64,000 nucleotides of DNA from Stenotrophomonas aracearum (GCF_031834615.1 NZ_CP115543.1:3359001-3423000), one strand, 5' to 3'; shown: positions 1 through 10,979, numbered from the stretch's first letter. Numbers and translations are program-made. The notes: generated from the letters alone by a model not told the origin.

Positions 1-30
1 CCGGCTGCGGGATCAAGATTGCCTGAACGC

Positions 31-60
31 GAAAAGGGCCGCACGGTGGCGGCCCTTTCG
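31..60 (-). terminator. Hairpin terminator downstream of pilQ
   Basis: A ten-pair stem (AAAGGGCCGC / GCGGCCCTTT) with a six-base loop lies about 20 bases after the pilQ stop. A short T-run follows the stem in the minus-strand transcript. This marks the end of the pilM-Q transcript. The first 30 bases of the window hold no gene I can support. Confidence 0.7.
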
Positions 61-80
61 CTGTACTCCGGTGGCAGGAC

Positions 81-2060
81 TCAGTTGGTCTTGGCCACGC
101 GCAGCACCTTCGGGGTGACGAAGACCAGCAGTTCGGCCTTGTCCTTGTTGCGGCTGCGCTTCTTGAACAGGTTGCCGAGGAACGGCACGTCGCCCAGGAA
201 CGGCACCTTGTTGACGCTGTTGCGGTCGGTGAACTCGTACACGCCACCGATCACGACGGTCTGGCCATCGTCGACCAGCACCGCGGTGTTGACTTCACGG
301 CGGTTGATCGTCGGCACCTGGCCGTAGCCTTCCAGCACAATGTAGCTTTCGACTTCATCCTTCTTGACCGACATGTTCAGGAACACGCGGTTGTCGTTTG
401 TGATGGTCGGGGTGACCTTCAGTTCCAGCAGCACTTCCTTGAACTGCACGTTCGGGGTCGCTGCCTGGCCGCCGGTACCACCGGTGATGGTGACGTAGCC
501 GATTTCCTTACCCTGCTTGATCACCGCTTCGCGCTGGTTGGTGGTGACCACGCGCGGGTTGGAGATCACCTCACCACGCGATTCCTGCTGCATGGCCGAG
601 AGCTCCACGTCCAGCAGGTAGCCGGCGTTGAGGATCGACAGTGCCAGCGAACCCGGATTGAGGGTGCTTGCGACCGGCAGGTTCCAGTTCAGGCCACCGG
701 TGTTGATGGTGCGCGGCGGGCGCACCGGCACGGGACCGGTACCGCCACCTGCCGCCCACTCGTTCAGCGCTTCCTGGTACTCGGTGGCGTTTTCGCCGTC
801 GCTGGTGATGTTGCTGTGGTTGGTGGTGGTGTTGCCGCTGAAGTACACGTTGTCGCGGCTGCCGGTGATGCCGAACTTGGCACCCAGTTCACGCGCGAAG
901 GTGTCGGTGGCGATCACGATGCGGCTTTCGATCAGCACCTGGTCGACCGGGCGGTCGATCACGCTGATCAGCTCGCGCATGCGCGCGACCTTCTTCGGGA
1001 TGTCGCTGATCATCAGCGTATTGGTACGTTCGTCGGCCACCAGGCGACCGCGCGAGGACAGGAAGCCGCTGTCTTCCTGCGACGTGCTGCCACCACCGCC
1101 ACCACCGCCACCGCCGCTGCTGCCGCCGATGCCCTTGGCTTCGGTCAGCGCTTTGAAGATCTGCGCGGCGTTGTGATAGTTGATCTGGACGTATTCGGTG
1201 ACGAGGTCCACGCGCTGGTCGATGGCGATGCGCGCGTCTTCCTTGTCCTGCTCGAACTTGGCCAGCTCCGGCTGCGGCGCGACCCAGATCACGCCGCCTT
1301 CGCGACGCTTGTCCAGGCCCTTGGCACGCAGCACGATGTCCAGTGCCTGGTCCCACGGCACGTTGACCAGACGCAGGGTGACGTTGCCGGCGACGCTGTC
1401 GGAGGCCACGATGTTCAGGTTGGACTCTTCGGCGATCAACTGCAGCACGGTGCGCACCGGCACGTCCTGGAAGTTGAAGGTCACCGGCTTGCCGCTGTAC
1501 CCGCGCTGGGCAACCGCCGCAGCCGCCTGGGTCACCGTGGTCGCGGTGATCGCACCGGTGGCAGGAGCGCTCTTGCGCGGGCTGATCTCGACCACGTACT
1601 CGTTGCCGGTCTGGTAGGCCAGCGACTCGAACGCGGTGCTGGTGTTGAGCACCAGCTGGGTACCGCCGCCATACGGCTTCGGGTCGATGCGCTGCACCGG
1701 GGTGGCGAAATCGACGACGTTGATCGACTTCTGCAGGGTGTCCGGCAGGGTCGCGTTGCCGATGTCGACCACGACGCTGTTGCCCTGGGTGCGAAGGTCC
1801 GGGTTGGCGCCGGCACCGTCGAACTGCAGGATCAGGCGGCCGCTGCCGTCTTCACCGCGCTTGAAGTCGATCTTGGACACCGCCAGCGAAGCCGGTGCGA
1901 CGGCCGGCGTGGCGCCGGCCCCCTGGGTGGTTGCCGCTGCGGCCGGCGTGGCCGCCAGCAGCGTGCCATTGGCCACCATGAGCGCGACTCCCAGCGCGCA
2001 CAGGTGGATCAGCTTCGGGCGCCGGACGGAGCGCTGCAGCATGGCGTTGGAAAAGGTCAT
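81..2060 (-). CDS. pilQ: Type IV pilus secretin PilQ
   Basis: This is the outer-membrane secretin through which type IV pili are extruded. From the N-terminus there is a signal peptide (hydrophobic stretch, then Ala-rich cleavage region near residue 40), an AMIN-type peptidoglycan-binding region (about 60-160), an STN/N0 domain (about 195-260, containing VPVRTVLQLIAEESNLNIV), an N1 domain, and the secretin core ending in VPFLGDVPFLGNLFKK. A run of ten glycines sits between N0 and the core. I chose ATG 2060 because GGGGAT precedes it; ATG 2084, overlapping the pilP stop as ATGA, would add eight residues. It is the last gene of pilMNOPQ. The family assignment is certain; the exact start is not. 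Confidence 0.95.
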   Translation of the reverse strand: MTFSNAMLQRSVRRPKLIHLCALGVALMVANGTLLAATPAAAATTQGAGATPAVAPASLAVSKIDFKRGEDGSGRLILQFDGAGANPDLRTQGNSVVVDIGNATLPDTLQKSINVVDFATPVQRIDPKPYGGGTQLVLNTSTAFESLAYQTGNEYVVEISPRKSAPATGAITATTVTQAAAAVAQRGYSGKPVTFNFQDVPVRTVLQLIAEESNLNIVASDSVAGNVTLRLVNVPWDQALDIVLRAKGLDKRREGGVIWVAPQPELAKFEQDKEDARIAIDQRVDLVTEYVQINYHNAAQIFKALTEAKGIGGSSGGGGGGGGGSTSQEDSGFLSSRGRLVADERTNTLMISDIPKKVARMRELISVIDRPVDQVLIESRIVIATDTFARELGAKFGITGSRDNVYFSGNTTTNHSNITSDGENATEYQEALNEWAAGGGTGPVPVRPPRTINTGGLNWNLPVASTLNPGSLALSILNAGYLLDVELSAMQQESRGEVISNPRVVTTNQREAVIKQGKEIGYVTITGGTGGQAATPNVQFKEVLLELKVTPTITNDNRVFLNMSVKKDEVESYIVLEGYGQVPTINRREVNTAVLVDDGQTVVIGGVYEFTDRNSVNKVPFLGDVPFLGNLFKKRSRNKDKAELLVFVTPKVLRVAKTN

Positions 2061-2080
2061 CGTGCTATCCCCATAATCAT

Positions 2081-2617
2081 TCATTGATCTTCAAGCGCGA
2101 TCGATGCAGGCCGTTCCAGCCAGCCGCCCGCGCCATCCGGCACCAGTTCAATCAGTTCGATCCGGTCTTCGAAGACCCCGGTCACGCGACCATCGCTCTG
2201 CCCCATGTAGACACCCGGACGCACCCGATAGGTGACCTTGTCCGGTGCCATCACCAGCGCGACCAGTCCGCCACCATTGCCGATCGAACCGACCATGTCC
2301 AAGGCGTCCAGCGGGAAGGCTTCCAGCGGCTCCTTGCGGCGGTTCGGATCCGGGCGCAGTCCCGAGCCACCGGCCTGGGGGTTGGCCCAGGCGTCGGTGA
2401 ACGGGTCACGCATGCCCTGTGCGGAGTACTCGAAGGTCTCGAACTGCTGCATGACCGGCAGCGGTTCGAGCGGCGGTGCCGGACGTGCACGCACGTCGGC
2501 GGTCCACTTTTCCAGGTTGGGCGCATCGCCGGGCGTGCTGGTGATGCTGCGTGCGCAGCCTGCCAGCAGGACCAGCATCAGCAGGCCACAGAGCCGTGCG
2601 GTACGGGCAAGGTTCAT
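2081..2617 (-). CDS. pilP: Type IV pilus assembly lipoprotein PilP
   Basis: PilP is an inner-membrane-anchored periplasmic lipoprotein that links PilNO to the secretin PilQ. The 178-residue protein starts with a lipoprotein signal ending in LLAGC, so the mature N-terminus is Cys at about residue 21. A flexible Pro-rich linker follows. The C-terminal half is a small beta domain (RKEPLEAFPLDALDMVGSI ... YRVRPGVYMGQSDGRV) typical of PilP. Its start overlaps the pilO stop by four bases (ATGA), so translation is probably coupled. Confidence 0.95.
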   Translation of the reverse strand: MNLARTARLCGLLMLVLLAGCARSITSTPGDAPNLEKWTADVRARPAPPLEPLPVMQQFETFEYSAQGMRDPFTDAWANPQAGGSGLRPDPNRRKEPLEAFPLDALDMVGSIGNGGGLVALVMAPDKVTYRVRPGVYMGQSDGRVTGVFEDRIELIELVPDGAGGWLERPASIALEDQ

Positions 2618-3285
2618 GGCTTGCCTCCGTTCGCAGCGGCGGTCTGGGCAGCGGCTTTTTCCTGCGCTTCCATTTCCACGTCGTCCAGGTACCGGTAGGT
2701 CTTGACCGTACCGGACAGCTCCAGCGCGCCACTGCGTGCGGTGATGCCGGTCTTGGGGTCCTTGGGCTTGAGGTTGATGTCGTGCATGGTCAGGATGACC
2801 ACGCGCGGCAGCGAGGCCACGCCGCTGACGAAGGCACCGAACTGGTGGTAGCTGCCCACCATGCGCAGGGCGATCGGCTTCTCGGCGTAGAACTCCTTGG
2901 GCACTTCCTCACCGGGCTGGAACAGCTCGTTGACCAGGCCGCTGGACAACGCGGTCTGCGAGATGTCGATGATCAGGTCCGGCATTTCGGTCTTGCTGGG
3001 CAGCTGGCGCAGCATCTGCTGCAGCACCTGCTCCATCTGGGCCAGCTGCTGTTTCAGCGGCTCCAGGTTGACCGCGCGGCCCTGTTCCTTCTCGAAGTCC
3101 GCGCGCAGGCCGACTTCGGTGCGTTCCAGGGTCTCAAGCTCTTCGCGCTTGCCGCTGATGAGGACGAACCAGGCCAGGACGATGATCAGCAGCGACAGCA
3201 GCGCGCAGAAGACGATCTTGGCCTGCTGCGGCCAGCTGCCGATGTTGTTGAAGTCCAGGTCCTTCATGTTGACTTTCTTGCTCAT
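2614..3285 (-). CDS. pilO: Type IV pilus inner-membrane protein PilO
   Basis: PilO is a bitopic inner-membrane protein that pairs with PilN to form the alignment subcomplex of the pilus machine. The 223 residues comprise a short cytoplasmic N-terminus, one transmembrane helix (about 23-44, IVFCALLSLLIIVLAWFVLI), a coiled coil (about 48-95, rich in E, L, Q and R), and a ferredoxin-like periplasmic domain. Four-base overlaps with pilN upstream and pilP downstream fit an operon with fixed stoichiometry. The C-terminal tail is rich in Ala, Gln and Glu. Confidence 0.95.
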   Translation of the reverse strand: MSKKVNMKDLDFNNIGSWPQQAKIVFCALLSLLIIVLAWFVLISGKREELETLERTEVGLRADFEKEQGRAVNLEPLKQQLAQMEQVLQQMLRQLPSKTEMPDLIIDISQTALSSGLVNELFQPGEEVPKEFYAEKPIALRMVGSYHQFGAFVSGVASLPRVVILTMHDINLKPKDPKTGITARSGALELSGTVKTYRYLDDVEMEAQEKAAAQTAAANGGKP

Positions 3286-4102
3286 GCGGCCCCCTTCTGC
3301 GGCGCGCTGGACGCCGCCGGTTGCGTGGCCGGGGCAGGAACGATGCGGCTGCCAGCGGGTGCCGGTGCGGCCGGCGCCTGCGTCGGTGCATCAGCAGGTG
3401 CCGGAGCGGTGCCCGGTGCCGGGGCCAGCGGTGCCACGGCCGGCGCGGTGGCCGGTGCGGCATTCGGGTCAGCACCCGGCGTGACCGCGCTGCCGTCCGG
3501 CGCCAGGCCGTCGACCGCTTCGCTCTGTGCCGGCAGCGTCACCTTGACCACGAACACGTACGGCAGTGCCGAGATGTCCGCGACCGGGCCCACCACCTTG
3601 TCCTTCTCTTCTTCCGGCTTGCGGGCTTCGATCACCGACAGTTCCGGCTTGGTCATCCAGCCCGAGCTTTCCAGGTTGCGCATGTAGGCACTGACCCGGG
3701 CGTTGGACTGGGTACGGCCTTCCAGGGTCAGGATGTCGCCTTCCTGCTTCAGCGCGGTCAGCACCAGCCCATCGGGGATGGTCCGGACCAGCGCGTCGAA
3801 CAGGTGCACCATCTGCGAACGCTTGGCCTGCAGCTGTTCGATCACCTTCTTGCGGGCCAGCAGGCGATCGCGCTGGCGGTCCAGTCGGTCGATCTCCTTG
3901 TTCTGCTCCTTGACCTTGGCGATCTCGGTCTGCAGGAACGTGTTGCGATCTTCCTGGCCGCTGATCTGGCGGTCGTAGTAGAACCAGATCAGCGCCGACA
4001 GCACGACGCCGGCGATGGCGGCGAAGCCCAGCATGGTCATGAACTCGCGCTGGCGTTGCTTGCGCCGTTCGGCGCGCCAGGGCAATAGATTGATTCTTGC
4101 CA

Positions 4103-4103
<1 letters not shown>
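3282..4103 (-). CDS. pilN: Type IV pilus inner-membrane protein PilN
   Basis: PilN binds cytoplasmic PilM through its N-terminal motif and pairs with PilO in the periplasm. The start at 4103 is fixed by the conserved N-terminus MARINLLPWR, the PilM-binding motif, and by a one-base overlap with the pilM stop (TGATG). There is one transmembrane helix (about 21-43), a coiled coil (about 45-95), a ferredoxin-like domain (about 100-180) and an unusually long Pro/Ala-rich tail of about 75 residues. The tail makes it longer (273 aa) than typical PilN proteins of about 200 residues and is probably disordered. Confidence 0.94.
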
Positions 4104-5341
<1,238 letters not shown>

Positions 5342-5342
5342 C

Positions 5343-5348
5343 TATACT
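5343..5348 (+). promoter_or_regulatory. Possible -10 element of mrcA
   Basis: TATACT lies 38 bases before the mrcA start, in the 224-bp gap between divergent pilM and mrcA. No convincing -35 hexamer stands at the right distance. The remainder of the gap holds an A-tract near 5221-5228 on the pilM side and is likely pilM promoter DNA. Confidence 0.35.
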
Positions 5349-5385
5349 CTGCGGCCACGAAATTCGCAATCGGAATCTGTCACTG

Positions 5386-7806
5386 ATGACTCGTCTTCGA
5401 CGCTGGCTGCGCTGGATGCTGGTGGTTTTCCTGGTCCTGGCCCTGATCGGCGCAGCGGTCGCCGGCGGCCTGTACTACGCCATTTCCGCGCGGCTGCCGG
5501 ACGTCCAGACCCTGCGCGACATCGAGATGCAGGAGCCGATGTACGTCTATGCGGCCGACGGCCAGCTGATGGCGGTGTTCGGCGAGTCCAGGCGGACCCC
5601 GATCACCATGAAGCAGGTCCCCGAGCGCCTCAAGCAGGCCTTCCTGGCCACCGAGGACGCCCGCTTCTATGAGCACGGCGGGGTGGACTACAAGGGCATC
5701 GCCCGCGCGGTCTGGCTGCTGGCCACCACCAACGACAAGCGGGTCCCCGGCGGGTCGACCATCACCCAGCAGGTGGCCCGGCAGTTCTTCCTGAGCTCGG
5801 AGTACAGCTACACGCGCAAGCTGGCCGAGATCCTGCTGGCGCGCAAGATCGAGCAGGAACTGAGCAAGGACGAGATCTTCGAGCTGTACCTGAACAAGAG
5901 CTTCTTCGGCAACCGCGCCTACGGCGTGGCCGCGGCGGCCCAGTTCTACTACGGCAAGACCCTGGCCGAGCTGGACCTGGACGAGATGGCCTCGCTGGCC
6001 GGCATCCCCAAGTTCCCCTCCAGCGGCAACCCGATCAGCAACCCCGAGCGCGCCCGCGAACGCCGCGACTTCTATGTGCTGCAGCGCATGGCCAACCTGG
6101 GCTTCATCAGCCAGGCCGAGGCCGACGCGGCCAAGGCGGTGCCGATGCACGCGACCGCGCATGAGCCGCCGGTGCAGGTCGACGCCCCGTACGTGGCCGA
6201 GCTGGTCCGCCAGGAAATGATCGCCCGTTTCGGCGGGGACGTGCTCAACAAGGGCTACCACGTCACCACCGCCATCAACGCCGAGATGCAGGCGGCGGCG
6301 AACCTGGCGGTGCGCGACGGCCTGCTGCAGTACGACCACCGGCATGGCTGGCACGGCGTGGAGCAGCAGGTCGCACTGGGCGCGGGCGACGATGCGGCGG
6401 CGCTGGCGGCCCATCTGCGCGGGATCAGCGCCCAGTCCGGGCTGCTGCCGGCCATCGTGGCCTCCACCGGCGCCGACGGCAGCGCCACGGTGGTGCTGGC
6501 CAACCGCACCGAGGTGGTGCTGCCGGCCTCGGCGGCCAAGTGGACTAACAAGACCCCGGGCAAGCTGGTCCAGCGTGGCGACATCGTGCGCGTGCGCACC
6601 GGCGAGAAGGAAGGCCAGTGGCTGCTGGACCAGATTCCGCGCGGCCAGTCCGCGCTGGTCTCGCTGGACGCCCAGAGCGGTGCGCTGAAGGCGCTGGTGG
6701 GCGGTTTCAGCTTCTCCGGCAACAAGTTCAACCGCGCCACCCAGGCGCGCCGCCAGCCGGGGTCGAGCTTCAAGCCGTTCATCTACGCGGCCGCCTTCGA
6801 CAAGGGCTTCAATCCGGCCTCGATCGTGCTGGACGCCCCGGTGGTGTTCCGCGACCGCCGCGGCAAGACCTGGCAGCCGCAGAACGACGGCGGCGGCTTC
6901 CGCGGGCCGATGCGCCTGCGCGAGGCGCTGGTGCAGTCGCGCAACCTGGTGTCGGTACGCCTGCTCGATGGCATGGGCGTGGAGTACGCACGCAAGTACA
7001 TCAGCGAGTTCGGCTTCGCCGAGGCCGAGCTGCCGCCGAACCTGTCGATGTCGCTGGGCACCGCGTCGCTGACCCCGCTGTCGGTGGCACGCGGCTATGC
7101 GGTGTTCGCCAACGGCGGTTCGCGCGTGGATACCTGGCTGATCGACCAGGTCAGCGACCGCGACGGCAACCTGGTCTTCAAGGAAAACCCGGCCCGGGCC
7201 TGCCGCGAGTGCGTCGGCACCAGCGGCGGCGCGCCGGTCAGCCAGGTGGTGGACGGCTTCAACTTCGGCGCGGCCGCCGCGCCGACCCCGGCCGGTGCGC
7301 CCGCACCCGAGCAGGCCGCCGCGCCGGTGGTGCCGGTCGACCCCAACGCCCGCACTGCGCCGCGGGCGATCGATGCGCGCACCGCCTACCAGCTGGTCTC
7401 GATGATGCGCGACGTGGTCCAGCGCGGTACCGGCACCGCGGCCAAGGTGCTCGGCCGCGAGGACGTGGGCGGCAAGACCGGCTCCACCAACGACCACCGC
7501 GATGCCTGGTTCTCCGGTTTCGGTGGCCCGTACGTCACCACCGTGTGGGTGGGCCGCGACGACTTCCGTTCGCTGGGCTACCGCGAATACGGCGGCCGTG
7601 CGGCACTGCCGATCTGGATCGACTACATGCGGGTGGCGATGAAGGACACCCCGGTGGCGCAGAACGAGCCGCCGACGGGCATGGTGCAGGCCACGCTCAA
7701 CGGCGCTACCGAATGGGTCAAGGTGGAGGACATGGAGAAGCTCGCCGAGTACGACTTCAACACCCAGACCCAGCAGGCTGACGACGCAGCGTTCGACATT
7801 TTCTGA
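5386..7806 (+). CDS. mrcA: Penicillin-binding protein 1A (bifunctional)
   Basis: A class A PBP that polymerises glycan strands and cross-links peptides in the periplasm. The 806-residue protein has a short cytoplasmic N-terminus and a signal-anchor helix (about 10-32). The GT51 glycosyltransferase domain carries catalytic Glu90 in [12 protein letters not shown]. An OB-like insert follows, and then the transpeptidase with Ser460-x-x-Lys463, Ser518-x-Asn520 and Lys697-Thr-Gly. A Pro/Ala-rich linker of about 50 residues (near 630-660) interrupts the transpeptidase shortly before the KTG motif. Divergence from the pilM operon is the usual arrangement in gammaproteobacteria. A strong hairpin follows the stop. 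Confidence 0.96.
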   Translation: MTRLRRWLRWMLVVFLVLALIGAAVAGGLYYAISARLPDVQTLRDIEMQEPMYVYAADGQLMAVFGESRRTPITMKQVPERLKQAFLATEDARFYEHGGVDYKGIARAVWLLATTNDKRVPGGSTITQQVARQFFLSSEYSYTRKLAEILLARKIEQELSKDEIFELYLNKSFFGNRAYGVAAAAQFYYGKTLAELDLDEMASLAGIPKFPSSGNPISNPERARERRDFYVLQRMANLGFISQAEADAAKAVPMHATAHEPPVQVDAPYVAELVRQEMIARFGGDVLNKGYHVTTAINAEMQAAANLAVRDGLLQYDHRHGWHGVEQQVALGAGDDAAALAAHLRGISAQSGLLPAIVASTGADGSATVVLANRTEVVLPASAAKWTNKTPGKLVQRGDIVRVRTGEKEGQWLLDQIPRGQSALVSLDAQSGALKALVGGFSFSGNKFNRATQARRQPGSSFKPFIYAAAFDKGFNPASIVLDAPVVFRDRRGKTWQPQNDGGGFRGPMRLREALVQSRNLVSVRLLDGMGVEYARKYISEFGFAEAELPPNLSMSLGTASLTPLSVARGYAVFANGGSRVDTWLIDQVSDRDGNLVFKENPARACRECVGTSGGAPVSQVVDGFNFGAAAAPTPAGAPAPEQAAAPVVPVDPNARTAPRAIDARTAYQLVSMMRDVVQRGTGTAAKVLGREDVGGKTGSTNDHRDAWFSGFGGPYVTTVWVGRDDFRSLGYREYGGRAALPIWIDYMRVAMKDTPVAQNEPPTGMVQATLNGATEWVKVEDMEKLAEYDFNTQTQQADDAAFDIF

Positions 7807-7815
7807 GATCGCCCG

Positions 7816-7844
7816 GATCAGGACACGCACGGCGTGTCCTGATC
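7816..7844. terminator. Perfect 13-bp hairpin after mrcA
   Basis: GATCAGGACACGC and its exact complement are separated by three bases (ACG), ten bases after the mrcA stop. There is no T-tract. The core (GGACACGC / GCGTGTCC) is close to the palindrome of the GTAG repeats at 44.85 kb, so it may be a repeat-derived element acting as a terminator. Confidence 0.6.
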
Positions 7845-7896
7845 GTCACACGATGCGTGTAGAGTCGATCCCAGGTCGTAAAGGGGAGATCCGCTC

Positions 7897-8544
7897 ATGC
7901 ATCGTGCACGACAGCATGCCGAGAGCCAGACCCGCGAACGCCGCCACCGGCTTGCCCACGAGGCAGCCCGGTTGATGGCCGAAGGCGGAATCCGCGACTA
8001 CCACCAGGCCAAACTGAAGGCCGCCGGGCGCCTGGGCATCCATGACGATGCCTCGCTGCCGCGCAATACCGAGATCGAAGACGCCCTGCGCGAATACCAG
8101 CGCCTGTTCGCCGGTGCCGGGCATGGCACGCAGCTGCGCCAGCGCCGCGAGGCCGGGCTGCGTGCGCTGGAGTTCCTGCACGGTTTCGCGCCGCGCCTGT
8201 GCGGCCCGGTGCTGGACGGCACCGCCGACGCCAACAGCCCCGTGCAGCTGCAGGTGCACAGCGACGATGCCGATGCCGTGCAGCGCTTCCTGGAAGAACA
8301 CCGGATCCCGGCCGAGTCGCGCATGCGGCGGCTGCGCCTGGACCGCGAACGCACGCTGGATGCGCCGGTGTGGGTTTTCAGCGCCGAAGGGCTGACCTTC
8401 GACGTGGCGGTACTGCCCTACGACGCACTGCGCCAACCGCCGCTGTCGAGCATCGACGAGAAGCCGATGCGGCGCGCGTCGGCCGCGCAGCTGCGCACCC
8501 TGCTGGCCGAGGACGAGATCAGGGGCTACCTCGACAGCCCCTGA
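7897..8544 (+). CDS. Conserved protein of unknown function
   Basis: I recognise this only as a conserved proteobacterial protein without an established role. It has 215 residues, is soluble, and lacks a signal peptide and transmembrane helices. The N-terminal third is charged and helical (RRHRLAHEAARLMAEGGIRD, then a segment with a SLPRNTEIEDALREY motif). The rest looks alpha/beta, with GPVLDGTADANSPVQLQVHS, an Arg-rich stretch, and a strand VWVFSAEGLTFDVAVLP. The middle loosely resembles nucleotidyltransferase-fold proteins, but I see no G-S-x-D catalytic signature. GGGGAG precedes ATG 7897. It converges on the autotransporter gene with a 15-base gap. Confidence 0.8.
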   Translation: MHRARQHAESQTRERRHRLAHEAARLMAEGGIRDYHQAKLKAAGRLGIHDDASLPRNTEIEDALREYQRLFAGAGHGTQLRQRREAGLRALEFLHGFAPRLCGPVLDGTADANSPVQLQVHSDDADAVQRFLEEHRIPAESRMRRLRLDRERTLDAPVWVFSAEGLTFDVAVLPYDALRQPPLSSIDEKPMRRASAAQLRTLLAEDEIRGYLDSP

Positions 8545-8559
8545 GACCTCCGCGCGCGC

Positions 8560-10266
8560 CTACCACCCGATGCCCACGCCCACCGCCACGGTGCTCTCGC
8601 CGCCCTGGCTGAAGGCGCCGTTGAGGCTGAAGGTGGTGGTGGCGCGCCGGTCCAGCACGCGCTGGTAGCCCACTGCGAGCGCGGACTCGCCATCGGCATG
8701 GCCGACGCCCGCGCCGAGCCGGTTCCAGGTAGGCAGCCCGGCGGTGTTCATTGCCATCGCCGCCTGTGCGCTGCCCATCGCCGCCATGCGGTTCATGCGC
8801 CGGTCGATGCGGTCGAAGCGGCGGTCGACGCCGGCCATCGCCTGGTCGGTGTAGGCGTTGGCTCGCTGCACCGCGTCGTCCACGGCACGGGTGTCGACCG
8901 GCGGCAGGGGCGCCTGGGCCTGCTGCGCGCCGCGCGCCCCAGCCTCGGCTGGAGCTGCGGCGGGCGCGGGCGCAGGCGCATCCGCTGCGAACGCTCCCTC
9001 GCGGTCTGCATCCGCAGTCGCCTCCACGGACGCCGTCAGCATGGGCGCCGCCTCCACGTCTGCACTGCCCTGCCCGTCACTGCCCTGCTGCGCGGCCAGC
9101 GCGCTGACCTGCTGGTCGATCCCGCCCATCCGGTCATGCGCGGCGCTCACCGCATAGTCGAGCGCATCCAGCGCGCTGGAGACCGTGCCGTGATACCGAC
9201 CCTGCACCGCAAAGCGCAGGCCGCGCACGCCGCCTTCGGCGTTGACGCCGGTGCCGATCACCCCCGCCAGCTCCGAGAGCTGCCGCAGCGATACCACATC
9301 GTCGGGGGCGATGCCGGGCATCGCATTGGTGATCCGCCGGCGGATGCCCTGCCCGCCCACCGACACTTCGAACGGTCGCTGCACGATCGAGCCGAAGCCC
9401 AGTGCCACGCTGTCGTGGGCGCCTTCCCAGACTTGCGTGGAGGCGCCGATCGCCATGCCATTCTCGGCCAGCACGCGCGAGCGCGAGCCGAGTGCGAAGC
9501 CGTCGTGCGCCCCTTCCAGGATGATCGCGGCACGCCCGAGCGCCACCGAATTGCTGCCGCGCGCGGTGGCATAACTGCCGATCGCGGTCGAACCCGAAGC
9601 CTCTGCGCGGGCGTCGCTGCCCAGTGCGGTGCTCAAGTGCCCGGCATAGGCGGGGAAACTCTCGTCGTCGGCACCGACCCGCGCATACAACTGGGTGTAC
9701 TCCAGCGCCGCGACCCGCTTTTCGGTGGCATACAGCTGCGTTCCGTTGACCGCGTGGCGGCTGTCGGGGCCCACATCGCCCTCGCCAAGGGCGATCAGGC
9801 GTGCGCCACGCAGGTGCACGGTGGCGTCCTTGTCGAAGCGCACTACATCGCTCAGGTCGGGCACCACCGGCACCACCGCCTGCACGCTGTCGCGCAGCAG
9901 GTCGATGTCGCGTCGGTTGCGGGCGATCCGCTGGCCATTGTCGTTGACCTGCCAGAGCGCGTCGGACCATCCCGGCGGCAGCACGCTTTCGGCCGGCGTT
10001 GGCGGCGCCGGTGCCGGGCACTGGATCACGCGCTCGCGTACGTGGTCGCGGCCGAACACCCCGGCCACGCCGACCCCGACCCCCAGCCCGCCGGCAAACG
10101 ACAGCGCGCGCGCAGACGCAGGCGCGTCGTCGTCGCGCACCTCCACGCCGGCCGGGCTGGATACGAGCGGCGGCGTGGCCGCGACGGCCCCCGGCAGCGC
10201 CACGATCAGCGCGGCGGCAAGGCGGGCGCGGCGGCGCCGGGAAAGTGCGTGTTCAAGACGGTACAT
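8560..10266 (-). CDS. YadA-like trimeric autotransporter adhesin
   Basis: This is a predicted trimeric surface adhesin that anchors itself in the outer membrane. The signal peptide is Arg-rich, followed by ALIVALPGAVAA. The head has YadA-type repeats around residues 195-290 (STALGSDARAEASGSTAIGS, then NSVALG, DGFALG, NGMAIG, DSVALG). Neck-type motifs are DSRHAVNGTQLYATEKRV (about 150) and ITNAMPGIAPDDVVSLRQL (about 310). A short Ala/Pro-rich stalk and coiled coil follow (RFDRIDRRMNRM). The last 70-90 residues are the four-strand anchor ending in GVGIGW. The stalk is short for this family. ATG 10266 has AAGGGA upstream and lies 11 bases after the chaperone stop, so it belongs to the fimbrial operon. 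Confidence 0.88.
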   Translation of the reverse strand: MYRLEHALSRRRRARLAAALIVALPGAVAATPPLVSSPAGVEVRDDDAPASARALSFAGGLGVGVGVAGVFGRDHVRERVIQCPAPAPPTPAESVLPPGWSDALWQVNDNGQRIARNRRDIDLLRDSVQAVVPVVPDLSDVVRFDKDATVHLRGARLIALGEGDVGPDSRHAVNGTQLYATEKRVAALEYTQLYARVGADDESFPAYAGHLSTALGSDARAEASGSTAIGSYATARGSNSVALGRAAIILEGAHDGFALGSRSRVLAENGMAIGASTQVWEGAHDSVALGFGSIVQRPFEVSVGGQGIRRRITNAMPGIAPDDVVSLRQLSELAGVIGTGVNAEGGVRGLRFAVQGRYHGTVSSALDALDYAVSAAHDRMGGIDQQVSALAAQQGSDGQGSADVEAAPMLTASVEATADADREGAFAADAPAPAPAAAPAEAGARGAQQAQAPLPPVDTRAVDDAVQRANAYTDQAMAGVDRRFDRIDRRMNRMAAMGSAQAAMAMNTAGLPTWNRLGAGVGHADGESALAVGYQRVLDRRATTTFSLNGAFSQGGESTVAVGVGIGW

Positions 10267-10277
10267 GGTGGTTCCCT

Positions 10278-10979
10278 TCAAGGCAGCAGGACCTGCTGGT
10301 GTTCGCGATAACCGTCGCGGCTGAGCCGGTAGTCCACGCGCAGCCGCGCGCCGGCTGCCGGCTGGAAAGGCAGCGCCAGCGCAGCGCCGGGATAGACGCT
10401 GCGCTCGATGTCATGGGTGGTGCAGGCGCCGGCGACGCACTGTTCGATGCGGCGGATGCCCAGCCGCAACGTGCCGCGGTTGTGCAGGGCACCGTCGAGC
10501 AGCTGCATCGCGACGCGTCCGTCTGCGGGCAGCACGTTGACCAGCACGCCCCACACCAGGCTGACCCCGATGGTGGCGCTGGCAGTGGGCCCCACCTCCG
10601 CCGATGCGTCCGGGTCTTCGCCGCGCACCCCTTCGAAGTACACCCGGAACGCGGTTTCCTCGGCCACCGGCGCCAGCGCGATCGCCCGCACCAGGCGGCT
10701 GCCGCCGCCGGCCAGCGCGAACATGCCCGGCGTGACCGCAAGCGCGGCAGCATCGCCGGGCGGTTCGTCGACCTCGTGTTCGGCGTCGCCCGCCGGGTCG
10801 ACCACGCGCTTGACCGTGGCGCGGACGTACTGGGTGCGCGGCGACTGGGCATGCACGCGGATGCTGGTGGTGCGCCCGCTGTCGACGTGCACGCGCATGG
10901 GGTGCACGTCCAGGTTGGCCGACACCGGAGCGGCGAACAGCAAGAAAAGAAGCAGGAAAACAGTACGGTGCAGGCGCAT
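10278..10979 (-). CDS. Periplasmic fimbrial chaperone (CS1/class 5 type)
   Basis: A periplasmic chaperone (233 aa) that would cap pilin subunits and deliver them to the usher. The N-terminus is a clear signal peptide (VFLLLFLLFAAPVSA). The mature part has an immunoglobulin-like beta pattern: NLDVHPMRVHVDSGRTTSIR, then YVRATVKRV, FALAGGGSRLVRAIAL and FRVYFEGV, equivalent to the PapD-type G1 and F1 strands. Its place between tip protein and autotransporter, next to a CS1-type usher and pilin, makes it the CooB/CblB counterpart. A Cys pair (EQCVAGACTTH) is unusual and could form a disulfide. Confidence 0.82.
   Translation of the reverse strand: MRLHRTVFLLLFLLFAAPVSANLDVHPMRVHVDSGRTTSIRVHAQSPRTQYVRATVKRVVDPAGDAEHEVDEPPGDAAALAVTPGMFALAGGGSRLVRAIALAPVAEETAFRVYFEGVRGEDPDASAEVGPTASATIGVSLVWGVLVNVLPADGRVAMQLLDGALHNRGTLRLGIRRIEQCVAGACTTHDIERSVYPGAALALPFQPAAGARLRVDYRLSRDGYREHQQVLLP

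Noticed and set aside
1..30. Possible 3' end of a plus-strand gene (a few codons, then TGA at 24-26)
   Set aside because: Seven codons are too little to support a gene.
5380..7830. An 816-codon open frame on the strand opposite mrcA
   Set aside because: It mirrors mrcA codon by codon with the low-complexity His/Arg/Ala composition typical of high-GC antisense frames. mrcA has all PBP1A motifs.
10267..10281. TTG start for the autotransporter, five codons upstream
   Set aside because: ATG 10266 has AAGGGA upstream; the TTG overlaps the chaperone stop without gain.
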